DNA from: Prorocentrum cordatum
Taxonomy: Eukaryota; Sar; Dinophyceae; Prorocentrales; Prorocentraceae
Direction: 5' to 3'
DNA length: 64,000 nt
Assembly: GCA_963575745.1 (NCBI GenBank)
Contig: CAUYUJ010020680.1
Coordinates: 36,001 to 100,000, forward strand
The translations under genes and the position numbers were made by a program. How positions within the stretch are numbered: position 1 is the first letter of the stretch; the number at the start of each line of letters is the position of its first letter. A model generated the notes under the pieces. It saw only the letters and a list, made by a program, of their open reading frames with translations, was not told the origin of the DNA and did no database searches. This document shows, piece by piece, positions 1-12,000 of the stretch.

Positions 1-1
1 C

Positions 2-124
2 AGGGGCAACGGGAAAGGCAAATACCACCGTAGACAACACCCCTATGAACAATCCCAGTGGAATTGGCAATCGGATCGCGACTGGAGCCATCAGCGACGG
101 CGTGAAGATCGCTGGTGGGCATAA
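2..124 (+). CDS. Possible C-terminal exon of an unidentified protein
   Basis: The frame starting at base 2 is open from the window edge to TAA at 122-124 (40 codons). Its product is rich in Gly, Lys, Arg, His, Gln and Trp, beginning RGNGKGKYHRRQ and ending in EDRWWA. That composition looks more like a natural basic tail than microsatellite translation, but no domain is visible and the rest lies outside the window. It could equally be the end of a Gag-like nucleic-acid-binding region of another retroelement. I do not recognise the gene. Confidence 0.2.
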   Translation, partial: RGNGKGKYHRRQHPYEQSQWNWQSDRDWSHQRRREDRWWA

Positions 125-680
125 ACTAATGCAGATGATCTGGTACGGCTTCGTCGTCACAAGGCCTGCGCCGCTCGGCTTCGCCGGCGCGATGTGCGTG
201 AGGGCAGGTGAAGGATATTTTTATGATATGAGCTGACGTCTGAGCTGGCGCGTGAATATAGCTCGGGTGGGGTGCGTCGGGTTGCTTCCGCCCATCGCCC
301 CTCGGCAACCTCGGTTGAGCTGTATCATTTCTTTTGGGGTTGGCTCCCGAGGATGTGCATATGTACAGGCCGAGTGGGCGTAGGCCGACGCGGGCCTACT
401 CGCCCCACCGCGGGGGGGGGGTCAATATGCTCCTCTCCGCACCACCATCGCGCCACCTTTGCTGTTACTCCCTTTCGCACTGATTGGTCATCTGCAGCCA
501 CTCTGATTCGAGAGGTATACGACATAGGAGCGAGCTGGCGCGCGCGCGCGCCGAGGGTCGCCCCCTCGTCGTCGTCGTCGTGTCATCAGCCGGCCGGCCT
601 CCTCCCTACCAGATATTTCTCTTATCCGCTTCGCGGAATCTACCTTCCAAGCCAGGGCCTTGTTGAAGCCCCCTGAGCAT
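125..680. other. Unassigned DNA with a G11 run and GC-rich low complexity
   Basis: There is no coding or RNA gene I can support here. The stretch contains a long G homopolymer near 411-421, an alternating CG tract near 539-551 and a GTC/CGT-rich run near 565-580. Short open frames on both strands disagree with each other and have no domain. Confidence 0.4.
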
Positions 681-800
681 TCCTCGCGTAACCTTCCCTT
701 AGGGGATCAGGACACCATATCGGGAAACATTGCAGGGAGCACTCCTCGCGTAACCTTCCCTTAGGGGATCAGGACACCATATCGGCAAACATTGCAGGGA
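681..800. repeat. 62-bp tandem duplication
   Basis: A unit starting TCCTCGCGTAACCTTCCC at 681 is repeated almost perfectly from 743. The period is 62 bp, and the second copy stops after about 58 bp at the shared TTGCAGGGA. Only one or two bases differ (CGGGAAAC versus CGGCAAAC), so the duplication is recent. Confidence 0.85.
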
Positions 801-2639
801 TAGCTAATATCCAGGCAGATCAGAAGGTTCGAAAGTCCCCCGGCCTTCTGAAAAGTCTCCAAAGCTTTCCCCGAAAACGAACAACAACTTCTCAAAAGGC
901 GCGAGGGTTTCTGAGAAATCGCGCCGCCTTCTGAGAAGGCCTTTTCCTTCTCATTTCCCCCCCGTCGCCCCCGCCGAGTCAGAGTCATTCCGGAGTCCAT
1001 CGGAGTCCCGCCCCCCGCCCCATCGGAGAGTCTCCCCTCGGAGCCCCGGCCCTGAGTGGGGCGCTCTTTGAGAGTTTTTTCTCGTCGGCTGCGTGTGGAG
1101 GCTTTGCCCTACAATGTGAGTGCAAAGTCGCGGCAGCAGCTCGCCGCTGGCGCCGGCGCGTCCAGCAAGGGCGGAGGGAAAAGGGCAATGGATGGGGAGG
1201 CAGGGATGGAAGAGAGGAGGGACCAGGGACGACCCCAGAGGGCAGAAGAGCCTGAAGCGAAAACCGCAAGGACAAATATGAAAACGCATATACAGGTAAG
1301 GAACGCGCTCGGCTGTTCAGCGCGGGCCGCGTGTAAGTTCACAGCTGTAAATCTGGAGGTGCAGTTAATGCGAACTTACGGACGAATACGCAAGGCGAAG
1401 CGAACCGTGAAGCGACTTAACCACGAGTGGTATTCCTCCCGTCGTGAACTTCTTCCGCCGTAGGCTGACCCGTACAGGCATGAGTGTGTGATACTTGCCC
1501 TCTTGCGAAACTGGAGCGAAAGAGGAGGCGAGGGAAAAGGGACACATTTTGCACATAACTGAGGTCGCAGTGTGCGTGTGTGTGTGTGATGGCCGGGGGA
1601 TGGTTGGACACGTCACCTGCGCAGAGGAGTGTTCGGAGGCATGGCAGTCGCCCGTTGATCCCCAGGAGTGAAGCCTGGGCGCGCGTGCGGCTTGATCGCC
1701 TTCGGAGCTGGGGTATGTGTAGGACGCGGCCGCGCCTTTCTAGCATCCCTCGTAATTTTACTGAAGAAGCCTGGCGGCATAGCACCGTTCACTCATGTCA
1801 TGGCTTGCTCGGTGCACGTCGACTCGGGCACCTTCGCATACAGTTGACTCGGGCGGCAGGGAAGGATACGTCGCAAGGTGTGGCGATCCAGCGATGCATT
1901 CGGTGCCATTTCGTCCGAGAGGGTCGGGTCGGATGTCCATGATGCTTCAACGCTGGCCCGTCTTGGCAGTATGTTGAGGCTGTCTTGTTCCACCCGTGGC
2001 CAATGGCCCCTGTTAGACTGTCCCTTGGCGATGGCAGGGCCGTCTTCGGTTTCTTTAGATAGCCGCAAAGGGCTTCCTGGGTGACGTCTGGAGTTGCCTC
2101 GAGGACTGCCGGGCCAATCTTTGTGCCACACAGGGAACGCACCATTTCAGTCTTCGAGTCGTGTTGGGCCATCTTGGCGTGGTATTCGGGCAGTTCTTGT
2201 TGACAGTCTTGAGGCAATTGTGGACTGCGAGCGTTCAGCGCGGCACGGTCAGGCTGGAGAGCCCAAAGGGATTACCCCCGGCCGTAGAGCGCTTGGCTGT
2301 GCATAGAAGCGTCGTGTGCGAACTACTCTTGCTCGACACGTGAACGATCTGTACTTGAATTGAGTTGCTGGGCCGTAAGAACAGCAGGAGGAGGACCCCA
2401 CTGGTGCTGGAAGTTAGGTGACAGCCGAATTTGAGCGGCACGCTCGAATATTAGAGCGTTTGGCTTGAACATCTGAGTACTCCTGCGTAGCCCCACGTGC
2501 CTGTCCCAAAACGATGCCCAGGGGAGCTGTAGGGAGGAGGGACGTAGATAAGCACACAATGAAGCAAGGCGGCAACAATTGTGAACGTAGAGACCTCTGT
2601 GATCCTCTGGTAGGCCTCCTGGAACTCTCTTGGAGCACT
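801..2639. other. Unassigned DNA, no supported gene
   Basis: A degenerate CTTCTGAGAA-type repeat occupies about 830-960. A frame from 1056 to 1463 is Arg/Lys/Glu-rich and contains a CAG|GTAAGG donor-like site near 1297, but it has no domain and both strands are open there. From 1500 to 2640 I see only overlapping short frames of mixed composition. No RNA gene or mobile-element signature was found. Confidence 0.35.
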
Positions 2640-3000
2640 CTTGGAGACCTTTCTTAGAGATATCTTGGGAGGACATCGACAAGACGGGGGCGGCATCATT
2701 AAGAGCACCCCGTCGGATCCCGAGCAGTAGCCTCTTCGGTCCCTCTTTGGATGTTCTTGGGGCGCTGCTCTCGAGGCCATCTGGGGACATCTTATGGGCC
2801 CTTGGAGCTCTCTCGGGTGATCTTGGAACCACCTTGAGGCCTCAGGAGCCTCCTGGAGCCCTCTTCGGGCGGTCTTGGGGATCCTTGGAGGCGTGCCATG
2901 GGCCATCTTGAATTATCTTGGGCTATCTAGTGCCATCGTGGAGGGCCATCTTGGGATATCTAGGACAGTCTTGGAGACATCTTGGGCCATCTCGGACGCT
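2640..3000. repeat. Degenerate GGCCATCTTGG-type minisatellite
   Basis: The sequence is a string of loosely repeated 10-20 bp phrases built from CTTGG, GGCCATC and GAGGCC (for example GGGCCATCTTG and CTCTTGGAG). The same phrase family recurs at about 4985-5460, 15046-15420 and 31588-33150. The minus strand is open over long distances because of the repeat (Pro/Lys/Ala-rich translations), which should not be taken as genes. Confidence 0.7.
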
Positions 3001-3513
3001 GCTATGGATCGTGGGGGGCCCATCCAAACCCAGGTGGGGGGCATGGGGAGGGTTCAAGCTATCCCCCCGAAGGACTCTGCCGTCTCGCTCACTTCCACAC
3101 GCCCTCCCAACACATGGGCAGCACTCAAGCGGAAGGCCCCAATCCCAATGGGTTCATGAGGTGGGATCCCCCCTCCAGCGAAGCGCCAAGCATCCAGTGA
3201 GAACGGTGGCTGCCCCTGGGAGCGCGAAGCACTGGCACCGATTGACAAAGCGTGCTTTCCTCGGCATCGCGCGCCTACGCATGACCTTCAGGAACCGATG
3301 ATTTTCGGGATGGGTGTCCGCCAGCAGAACAACACTTAATAGCACGACAGGTCCCAGCTGTAGGATGAGCAACAGCACGACGGAGCGGAATAATCCGACG
3401 CTTGAGAACACGGCGGAGCCATTCCCGCGTCGCTGGTATGGTTGTCCTGATGGTTGTCCCGATGGTGGTCGCGATGGCTGTCCCGACAGACAGATCGATA
3501 GGTACATCGATAC

Positions 3514-3515
<2 letters not shown>
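3001..3515. other. Unassigned DNA
   Basis: No gene is supported. A short GATGGTTGTCC-type repeat occurs near 3445-3485, just before the AT microsatellite. Confidence 0.3.
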
Positions 3516-3544
<29 letters not shown>

Positions 3545-3600
3545 TTCACACATACATTTATGTATCTATGAATACTTAGATAGATAGATAGTGATATCGG
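3516..3600. repeat. (AT)n and (TAGA)n microsatellites
   Basis: About 3517-3543 is a run of TA dinucleotides, followed by ATTTATTCACACATACATTT. A short (TAGA)n tract lies near 3576-3592. Open frames through this stretch read as Ile-Tyr or Leu-Ser strings and are artefacts. Confidence 0.85.
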
Positions 3601-3689
3601 TAGACAGACAGTGAGAGGAACACGGCCTGGACGCAAACCAATAATGATGCCCCGATGTTTTTTCCTGTATTGAATTATGCGTCTAGTTC

Positions 3690-4137
3690 AATCAAGAAAA
3701 TTGTGTTCACAGTGCACACAGCAGCGAGTATGCCGGCCCCCCGCCGTCCTTATTAAATACTGCAAAGTGGTCGCGGGGTGCTCGCGCATGATCAAGATGT
3801 TGGTGCAAAGTGCATTTTCTAATATCACTTTTGTAAGGGATGGTGCGGGGGTGCTAGGTTTGCGCACAGCAGGCAATATGCCGGCTCCCCCGCCGTGCCT
3901 GTCAAACACAAACCGCACATTGATCGCGGGGTTGCCGCGCATGATCCAGATTTTGTTGCAACGTGCATTTTGTCTTGTTTCTGTTGAAGGGGTGCTGTGG
4001 TGTGTGGGCATTGCGCGCAGCAGGCAATATGTCAGCATCCCTGCCGTCCCGGTCAAACACCAATTCGAAGTGATCGCAGGGCGTCCATGCATGATCCAGA
4101 TAATGGTACAAAGTTATGGTTTTGTTTTCTACTAGGG
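3690..4137. repeat. Three diverged copies of a ~150-bp tandem repeat
   Basis: The phrase G(C/T)GCACAGCAGGCAATATGCCGG starts near 3714, 3862 and 4013, giving periods of about 148 and 151 bp. Each unit also contains a GATCGCGGGG...GCATGATC(C/A)AGAT segment followed by GTGCAAAGTGCATTTT or a variant of it. Identity between copies looks to be about 75-80% by eye. No coding function is evident. Confidence 0.75.
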
Positions 4138-4286
4138 ATCGTGTGGGGGGTGGGGTGGGGTCGGCGGTGTCTCGGTTCTGTCGCCGTCCGCGTGGGGGGT
4201 AGGGTGTTCACTGATGAAGAAAAGTGACGACACCCTTCCAGAAGGCGAAGAACTGGGTTGGGAGATGAAGCGCTCTAAGCGACCTG

Positions 4287-4319
<33 letters not shown>

Positions 4320-4325
4320 ATATAT
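4287..4325. repeat. (CTAT)n microsatellite
   Basis: A run of CTAT tetranucleotides passes into TATATATGTGTATAT. Confidence 0.9.
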
Positions 4326-4329
4326 GTGT

Positions 4330-4984
4330 ATATAATAATGATATATGTGCAAAGGGCCTTGTGGGATCTATAGTTGTGTGCGTACGTGAGCCTTTGGGCG
4401 TGTGTTGTGAGCCTGTAGCTGACGAGCCGCGCGCCCGAAGGGCAGACGGATCCTGCCTCGTGGCTCGTTGGGTGCACCTCTCTCAGGGATGGCCGAGTGC
4501 GGTAGGTTCATGCGGCGTTGGCGCGCCGGCGACGCCGGCGAAGGCATTCAAGGTTGAGTTCTGCGACGCGGAAGCACCGAGGGACACGGTGACACCATTG
4601 GACCCGACGGAATTCAATTTTGAAAGATCGGGGCCGCGATCGATTCAAGGTGGAACGATCGACGCGGTGTCACAAACCTTTGCGCGCGCCGACGCCGTAC
4701 GAACCTACAGCGGCTGTTCTGTCTTCTGTCTTGCGTCCGTTCTTCCCGCTTGTGTTCAATGGTTGCAAAGGTTTCGCAGCCAGTTCCGCCGATCATGAAA
4801 ATAGATCAGCATGGGGCCTGTTGAAATCCCCAGGGGGCCCCAGTGCGCCCTCTTGCTTCGAGGCGGCCCCGAGGTACGAAGGCATCTGAAGGGGGTCGTC
4901 TTGCGGCCCTCGGCAGGCTTCCCGAAGATACCATGAGGCTTTGAATGATTGAGGGCGCCTCCAGCGAGTCACCGCCGCCCCCTA
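4330..4984. other. Unassigned DNA
   Basis: One frame (4214-4798) is open across the microsatellite and beyond, but it starts inside the CTAT tract and carries no recognisable domain. Nothing else is supported. Confidence 0.3.
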
Positions 4985-5460
4985 CCTTTCTGCAAACGCC
5001 GATGTGTTAGGGGCCATCTGGGGCGGTGTTGGAGCCATCTAGGGCCATCTAGGGCCATCTTGGGCCGTCTTGTCAGTCTTAAGGGTTATCTTGGACCGTC
5101 TTCTGTGTTGGGCCATTGTCGCCGACTTGGAGGCCATCTCGGCCGTTTTGGAGGCCATGCTTGACTGGCCTGGTTCCATCTTGCGCCCCTCTTTTGGGCC
5201 TCTTGGGCAATCGTGGGGCCTCAGAGGCTGTCAGGATCCATCGAGGGCGAAAACGACGAAATCATTGAGCAACAAAAAGAACATATATGCTTTTTGCCCT
5301 TTGGCGTCCTCTTAAGGCTTCCCTTGGATGCCTCTCAGGGCGTCTTGATGACCTCTTGGGTCGTCTTGGGGCCATCTTGACCGTTTTGGAGGCTTCTTGG
5401 GCCGGATTTGAGGCCGTCATGGAGGCAGTTTTGGGCCATCTGTGTAATTTTGAGAACCGG
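4985..5460. repeat. Degenerate GGCCATCTTGG-type minisatellite
   Basis: Repeated phrases include GGGCCATCTAGGGCCATC, GGCCGTCTTG and GGAGGCC. They are interrupted by an A-rich segment near 5232-5290 that resembles the interruptions in the larger array at 31588-33150. Confidence 0.7.
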
Positions 5461-5536
5461 TTGATTTGTCAACCGTTTTTCAGGGTTTGCCGCATGTTTG
5501 CGGCGAGGCCTTTGGGAATCGTTTTGAAAGGCCAGC

Positions 5537-5695
5537 TGCTAGGAAGTTTGTAGTTTCACATAGATATATGATTATATAAAATATAATCTAGACTGTCCTG
5601 GAGGATCCAGGAAATCCTGCAGCCCTTTGTTGCTCGAGGAAAAGAGCGACCCTCACCTCCCCCCTTTCTCCGCGAGGGGGGTGGGTGCGCGTGCA
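5537..5695 (+). repeat. 5' LTR of Copia-1
   Basis: This 159-bp LTR starts TGCTAGGAAG and ends GCGCGTGCA. It contains a perfect 8-bp inverted repeat with an AAA loop at 5570-5588 (GATTATAT/ATATAATC), which includes a TATATAAA-like motif and could be part of the promoter. It appears identical to the right LTR. Confidence 0.95.
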
Positions 5696-5708
5696 TGGTA
5701 GCGGAGCT
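5696..5708 (+). promoter_or_regulatory. tRNA primer binding site of Copia-1
   Basis: TGGTAGCGGAGCT begins at the first base after the LTR. It starts with TGG, the complement of a tRNA CCA end, and differs by one base from the complement of the usual eukaryotic initiator-Met acceptor end. The same 13 bases occupy the same place in Copia-2, suggesting both use the same tRNA. Confidence 0.85.
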
Positions 5709-6068
5709 CGCTTGAGGATCGCGGGCCGCTCCGCACCCCGGCGAGCTCAAGGAGCCCCTCAGCAGCTGGCGGGCCGATCCACGCGAGCGCCGAGAGGACC
5801 CCTTGCTAGTCAGAGCTGCGGTCAGACCCGCGCTCTGACAGTGGAGGCCAAGCAGCCACGGAGAAGGCCAAGAAGCCGAACAAGCGAGGAGGCAGGTCGG
5901 CGGACACGCGTCAGCACCGCGAGCTCCGAGGGACCGCCTTTAGGAAGCTCAAGGCGTGCGGCAGCAGAGCGCAGCTCACGCAGGAGGAGCGAGCAGCGGT
6001 GACGAGGCAGCTGAGAAGCGACATCGAGAGGATAGGGAAGCGTGTCAGCGACGTGCTAGACTATCAAG

Positions 6069-9000
6069 ATGGAGCAGCAGCTGCAGCAACTGGTCGATCA
6101 AGTTCAGAGGCTGACGACGGAGAGTCAGAACATGAGACAGGAACTTCAGAACAGAGACGTGACGATCGCAGAGATGCGAGGTCAGCTTCAAGCTCAGCAA
6201 CAGGCTCAGCAGCAGCGGGTAGCCCCGCGCGGCGAGATGATGGATCCGAAGATTCTTCACAAGGTGAAGCCGTTCGACGGCCACAGGGCGAGTTGGAAGA
6301 CGTTCAGTTTCCAGTACAGAGCGTACCTGATCGCCCAGGATCGAAGGTACCGAGATCTTCTGGAAAGGTGCGAGGACGGAGCCCAGGAGGTGGACAACGT
6401 CAACCTGGACGCGCAGGAGGAAGAGCTAAGCACGCAGTTGTACTACGGCCTGGTCCTGGCGATGCCCGAGGACTCAGTAGGCGAGCTGATCGTGAGGAAC
6501 AGCCCAGTAGGAGAAGGAGCCGAGTGTTGGAGGAAACTTCAGAAGGAGTACAACCCGAGCGAGGCAGGAAACGTGCTGGCGATGTGGACCAAGCTCACGG
6601 ACACGAAGTTCGACGCCAAAGAAGACGTGATGGTGAGCATCAGCAAGCTGGACGAGGACATGACAAGGTACCAGAAGATGGCAGGAGAACCAGTCTCGGA
6701 CCTGATCAAGCGAGGCATCCTTACAAAGGCGCTGAAGGATCACGACGAGCTGCAGAAGCACGTGTTTCGGAACAGCAGTCGGCTAAGTACGTACGAGCTC
6801 CTGAGAGCCGAGGTGGTGTCGGCGTTGATGGCAGAGCGAGCGGTTCAGGACGACCCGATGGAGATAGGCGCGCTGAAGGGCGGAAAGAGACCGTGGAAAG
6901 GCCGCGGCAAAGGGAAAGACGGCAAGGGCAAGGAGAGGCCACCGAATCCCGACGCCGAGATCGAGTGCCACTACTGTCACAAGAAGGGCCACCGCAGCGC
7001 AAACTGCCGAAAGCGGATCGCCGACGAGAAGAATACATCCGAGAAGGACAAGAAGGACAAGAAGCAGCTCCGAAAAGAGAAGGGAAAAGAAAAGAAGAAG
7101 ATCGGGGCAGCGGCAGTCAGGGAGCTCGAAAGGTTACGACAGGCAGGAGTGGGCACAGGAACAAGTTCGACAGCACCTACACAACAGATGTTGGGAAGTC
7201 AAGGAAGCGCCGACAGCGCGATGACTCAGCAGGTGCTGCGCCCAGTCAACTGCGCGCTGCAAGCGAAGATGATTCTGGCCCTGAGGGCAGAGGTCTCAAG
7301 AAGCGCAGCCACACGATCGACTGGAAGTACTGCTTGCCTAGCTACCACCAATATGTCTGCTGCTCTTGCAAGAAGACCTTTGAAGGATGGCGATGGCACT
7401 TCGATCAGTGGAAGCTGGACTACTGTGCCGCGTGTGCCGAGTACTGCCTGGACAACTGGTTCAAGGACGAGGAAGAGCCAGACGACAACGAGAAGCCAAG
7501 ACCAAAGAAGCACAAGAAAGACTATCAGTAAGTGCTGCGATGTGCCAGCTGCGGTGAGCCCCGCGCTGGCCGGCCCCAGGCATGTCACCGTCGCTGGTCT
7601 TCGGCCCGTGGATGAAGATCAGAGCCCTGCAGATGACCGATTGCGGTTAGCCCCGCTTCGGAATGCGATCATGCTCGACTCAGGTGCGCAGATCAGTGCG
7701 ATACCGAGATCACAGGTGACCAAGCATAACTACACGCCGACGGACAGCAACGTTGTCGGCTTGAAGGGCATAGGAGGCGAGGAGATCGAGAGGTACGGCC
7801 ACGTGGAGCTGAACCTATCCCGAGGAGGAGAGGTTATTCAAGTCGGTGCAGAGGTTGCCGATGTGGAGTACCCAGTTGTGGCTACAGATGCTGTAGTACA
7901 ACGTGGTCAGAGTGTTCTTCATAGCCCTGCAGGTCACTGGATCATCAACGGTACCGTCGAGCCACCTGACGGAGCTGAGTTCGTACCTCTACGGCGTCAC
8001 CAAGGCAACTACTACTTAGAGTACGATCACATCATCGACGGCCAGACTCAACCAGAAGCTTCAAAGGTAGCTGCGGTCCGAAAGACGCTACCGAGGAAGG
8101 TACCAGCTGAACAGGAAGCTGGATCTTTGCCGAAGGTTCTAGGTCCTGAAGCTGATGAGACCACAACTGTGCCAACGAGAGTGTTGAAGACTCCTCACCA
8201 ACCTAGTGCTGCGGAGAGAGCCGCGCACGAAGGGCATCATCTACCTTTTCGGCCTTGGTGTCCCATCTGCGTGCAGGCTCGAGCAGACGATGACCCACAC
8301 CACGCTCAGGAACCAGCTGATGAGAACAAGATCCCGAAGGTCATGTTCGACATCTTTTACGTAGGGACGGAACAGCTGGCTGCGAAGTACAAGCTTAAAG
8401 GAGGTTACTTCAGCATCAGGGAGAAGATGTCGGTCACGAAGGCCGAGCTAGACCAAGCGGTCTCTGTCTTGAATGTTATCGACTGTAAGATCTTGGCTCA
8501 GGCGACGTTGTACGCGAACAAGGAGACGGATGACTACAAGGTGTCCTTCCTGCTAGGCGTGCTGGAAGCTTGGGGCCACACAACAGTCATACTTCAGACA
8601 GACCAGGAGCCTGCCACCATGGCTCTGGCGCAGGCAGTTCGAGATCGCAGATCACACTCAATCTTGGTGCGGGGAGCACCGCCCTTTTCCAAGCAAAGTG
8701 CAGGCTACGCTGAAGGAGCTAACAAGCTAGCAGCTGGTCTACTTCGAGCCTACAAGCTGAAGCTGGAGCACAAGCTGGGCTGTGAGATCAAGATGACGGA
8801 TCCGATCGTGCCATGGCTTGTGAACTCAGTGGGGTGGATGATTACCAGATTCCAGCCTCGCAGTCACGGAGGTTCCTCCTACAAGATGCTCTACGGCAAA
8901 GAGTACAACGGCGAGATTGCGGAGATGGGTGAGCAGGTCTGGTATCGGATCTCAGCCAGAGTTGCCGCGGGACGTGGCAAATGGGAAGCCCGCTTCGCAA

Positions 9001-12000
9001 AAGGAATCTGGGTTGGTAAGAGTGAGCTGGACGATACACATCTCGTGATCGATCCTGAACGTGGAGTGCAGAAGGTCAGAACGGTGCGAAGGATGCCTGA
9101 GGAGTTCAGATGGCAGCCCGAGCTCATCCAGCACATCAGGGTGACGCCCTGGAAGCAGACGCCCGACAAGAGTTCAGGAACGATCGGACGCAGCATGTAC
9201 ATCACGGAGCGCATGATCGATGCTCATGGTCCTACTGACGAGTGCAGGAAGTGCAGTACAGGATACGGTTCGCATTCGGCAGCCTGCCGACAGCGTTTCG
9301 AGACCATTCAGGCCGACTTGCTGCGCGAGAAGTTGGCAAAGGACCCTGTGGCCCCTGAGGCTACAGTCGTGGTGCCAGCACCGGCTGCGGGTAGCCCCGC
9401 GCCTGGAGCCGCACCAGGAGGAGCAGCGGCATCAAGCAGCAGTGAGGTTGCGGTGAGCCCCGCACCTGCTGCCAGCGACGTAGCTATGGTCCCTGGCCCA
9501 GGAGAGGCTGAGGTGCAGACAGCCATGGACACGGAGAGTGGCGAGCTCAGGAGCGACTTTCGGCGAAGTGCCCCAGGTGAAGTTCGTGAAGGAGCTGAGG
9601 TCAAGAAGCCCAGGGTAGCAAGCATTGGGCATCTCTCTGTCTGTGAGTTGGCAGTCTGCGAGGAGGGCTACGACGAGAGCTTCGACCCCATGTGGGATCC
9701 ACACCCAAAGCGCAGTGCGAGATGTTCCGAGAGGTGTGAGAAGCACTCGTCACGATGCCAGCTACGAGAATGCCACCAAGCTGAGTGTGCATGCAGGAGA
9801 TGTTTGATGAGCCACATCGGCACAATCAGGAGCCACTTCGGAGATCCTGAGGATCAGCAGGTGGAGCAGATGGTTGAGGTGAGCGCCGAGCTGCATGAGA
9901 AAGACCAGTGGAGCCCAAAGACGATACACTACGATTACTATACTGGAGAGCCTCTGGATGAGGACCTGTATCAGAAGGGTCGCGACGACGAGCTGCAGGC
10001 CATGAAAGACTACGGGGTCTACGTGGAAGTGGCGACATCGACGGCGACTGACGGCAAGCACATTGGAGGTTTCCCGATAGCCCACATGAAAGAAGGAAAG
10101 GTCAGGTGGAGGTTCGTAGCAACCGAGGTGAACAAGTACGAGGTCAGGGAGGACAACCACCAAGGCACGCCCCCGCTCATGATTGTCAGAGCGACGCTGA
10201 GCCGTGCCGCTTCAAGTCCAACTTCCAGCGGGCAGCACCTGCGGAAGATACAAGTCTGGGACGTCAGGAAGGCTTTCTTCAACGCTGACTTAGACGAGAC
10301 GATCTACGTGCATCCTGGGAGAGAGCTGTGTCCGCCTGGAAGGTGCTGGTGGTTACGCAAGGCCATGAACGGTACCAGGAAGGCGTCGCAGATGTGGGGT
10401 GAGCTTGTGAGAACTACTATGGACGACGGCCATTGGGAATGCTTGGTTGGAACTCCTAACGTGTTCTACTTACCTGCTAGCCCCAACACAGCCCCCTTCG
10501 ACGAGGATAGCACAGCGATCTGCCATGGCGATGACTTTCTTGCTGAAGGCTACGACGAGCAGCTGGACGAGCTGGACGAGTTGTTGAAGCAGCAGTTTGA
10601 GGTCACGGCCAGCGCCAGACTTGGACCAGGAGCGGTGGGGCAGACTACATACCTCAAGAGGACGATCGGCTACACCGACAAGTTGCCAGGTTGCGAGGAG
10701 CCAGGTTTCTTCTGGACTGCCGATCCCAAGCATGTGGACTTCATGATCAAGTGGACGCAGAAGCGAGGTTGTAAACCAGCTCCTACTCCAGGAACGAAAG
10801 CTACAGGACAAGGCCGACGAGACAGCCTAGACCTTCTTTCCAAGGATCGTGCTCGAGAAGTGGCGGGTGCAGCAGGCACCGCTCTTTACCTTTCTTCGGA
10901 CAGGCCCGACACGATGTACGCCAGCAAGACAGCGATGCAGCACGTCTCCAACCCGAACGTCTTGATGCATGCGCGTGTTCAGCGACTTGGAAGGTACTAC
11001 GAAGGACAGCCTGTTTTGGTCTGGTGTTACCCACTTCAAGGTACTCCTGAAGGCATTCGTGTAGATGGTGATGCGGATTGGGCACCTACGAGTGAACTAC
11101 AGCGGCGATCTACCAGTGGAGGAGCTGTGAGGTATGGCGACCACACTTGGGACTGCTACTCAGTGACGCAGAGTACGATAGCCCTAAGTTCAGGGGAATC
11201 CGAGATGTATGCTACGGGAAGTGCGACAGCCAGAGGACTTCAGTGTAAGACTTACCTGATCGAGACCCAGAGGCCCTGCAACCTGAAGATCTATAGTGAC
11301 AGCACAGCTGGACGTGGCATGTGCAGCCGAGTTGGGGTGGGCAAGGTCAGGCATCTGGAGCTGAGGTACTTGTGGATTCAGGAGCGGTTGCGTCTCAAGG
11401 CGTTCGAGCTTCACAAGGAGGACACCAGCAAGATGACAGCCGACATGCTCACGAAGTACAGCGAGTGGCCGACAATCGAGAAGCATTGCACCACTCTCAA
11501 CCTCAGGTTCGGAAAGCAGATGACGGGCTTGAGCGCAATGGCAGTTTTCACGGAGGTCGTGACGAAGGCGTCAGGCGAGAAGGTGACAGTGTACGGAGGA
11601 TCTGACGAGGTTGCGGTTTGCCCCGCGCCTGTCAGCCACTATGTGGAGAGCGAGGAGTTCAGGTTCTACTTGATGTTGGGACTTGTTATGGTGACTGCAG
11701 CGAGTACTTTCTTATTGGGGTGCTGGTGTGGTTGCTACTTCAAGAACTTCTACGACAAGTTCTTCCTCCAGGGTGCGGTTAGCCCCGCCTCTGGAAGCAC
11801 TTGCCCACCATCTGCGCGGGCTGACGTCGAGTTCAAGACCGTGTGTGCACAGCAGGACAAAGGTGCAAGGCACAAGCTCTTAAACACGTTTCTTGTGGCT
11901 GAGCTGCGAGCTGTCTTGAAGGCCAAGAGCCTGGCCGTGTCAGGGATCAAAGAAGACCTGGTCACGAGGATGATCAAGCACGGAGGTGTTCTGTCGGATC

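Noticed and set aside
5999-7087. 510-codon frame overlapping Copia-1 gag
   Set aside because: Upstream of the slippery site its translation is Arg/Gly/Glu-rich and shadow-like; only the part after 7088 looks natural and is annotated.
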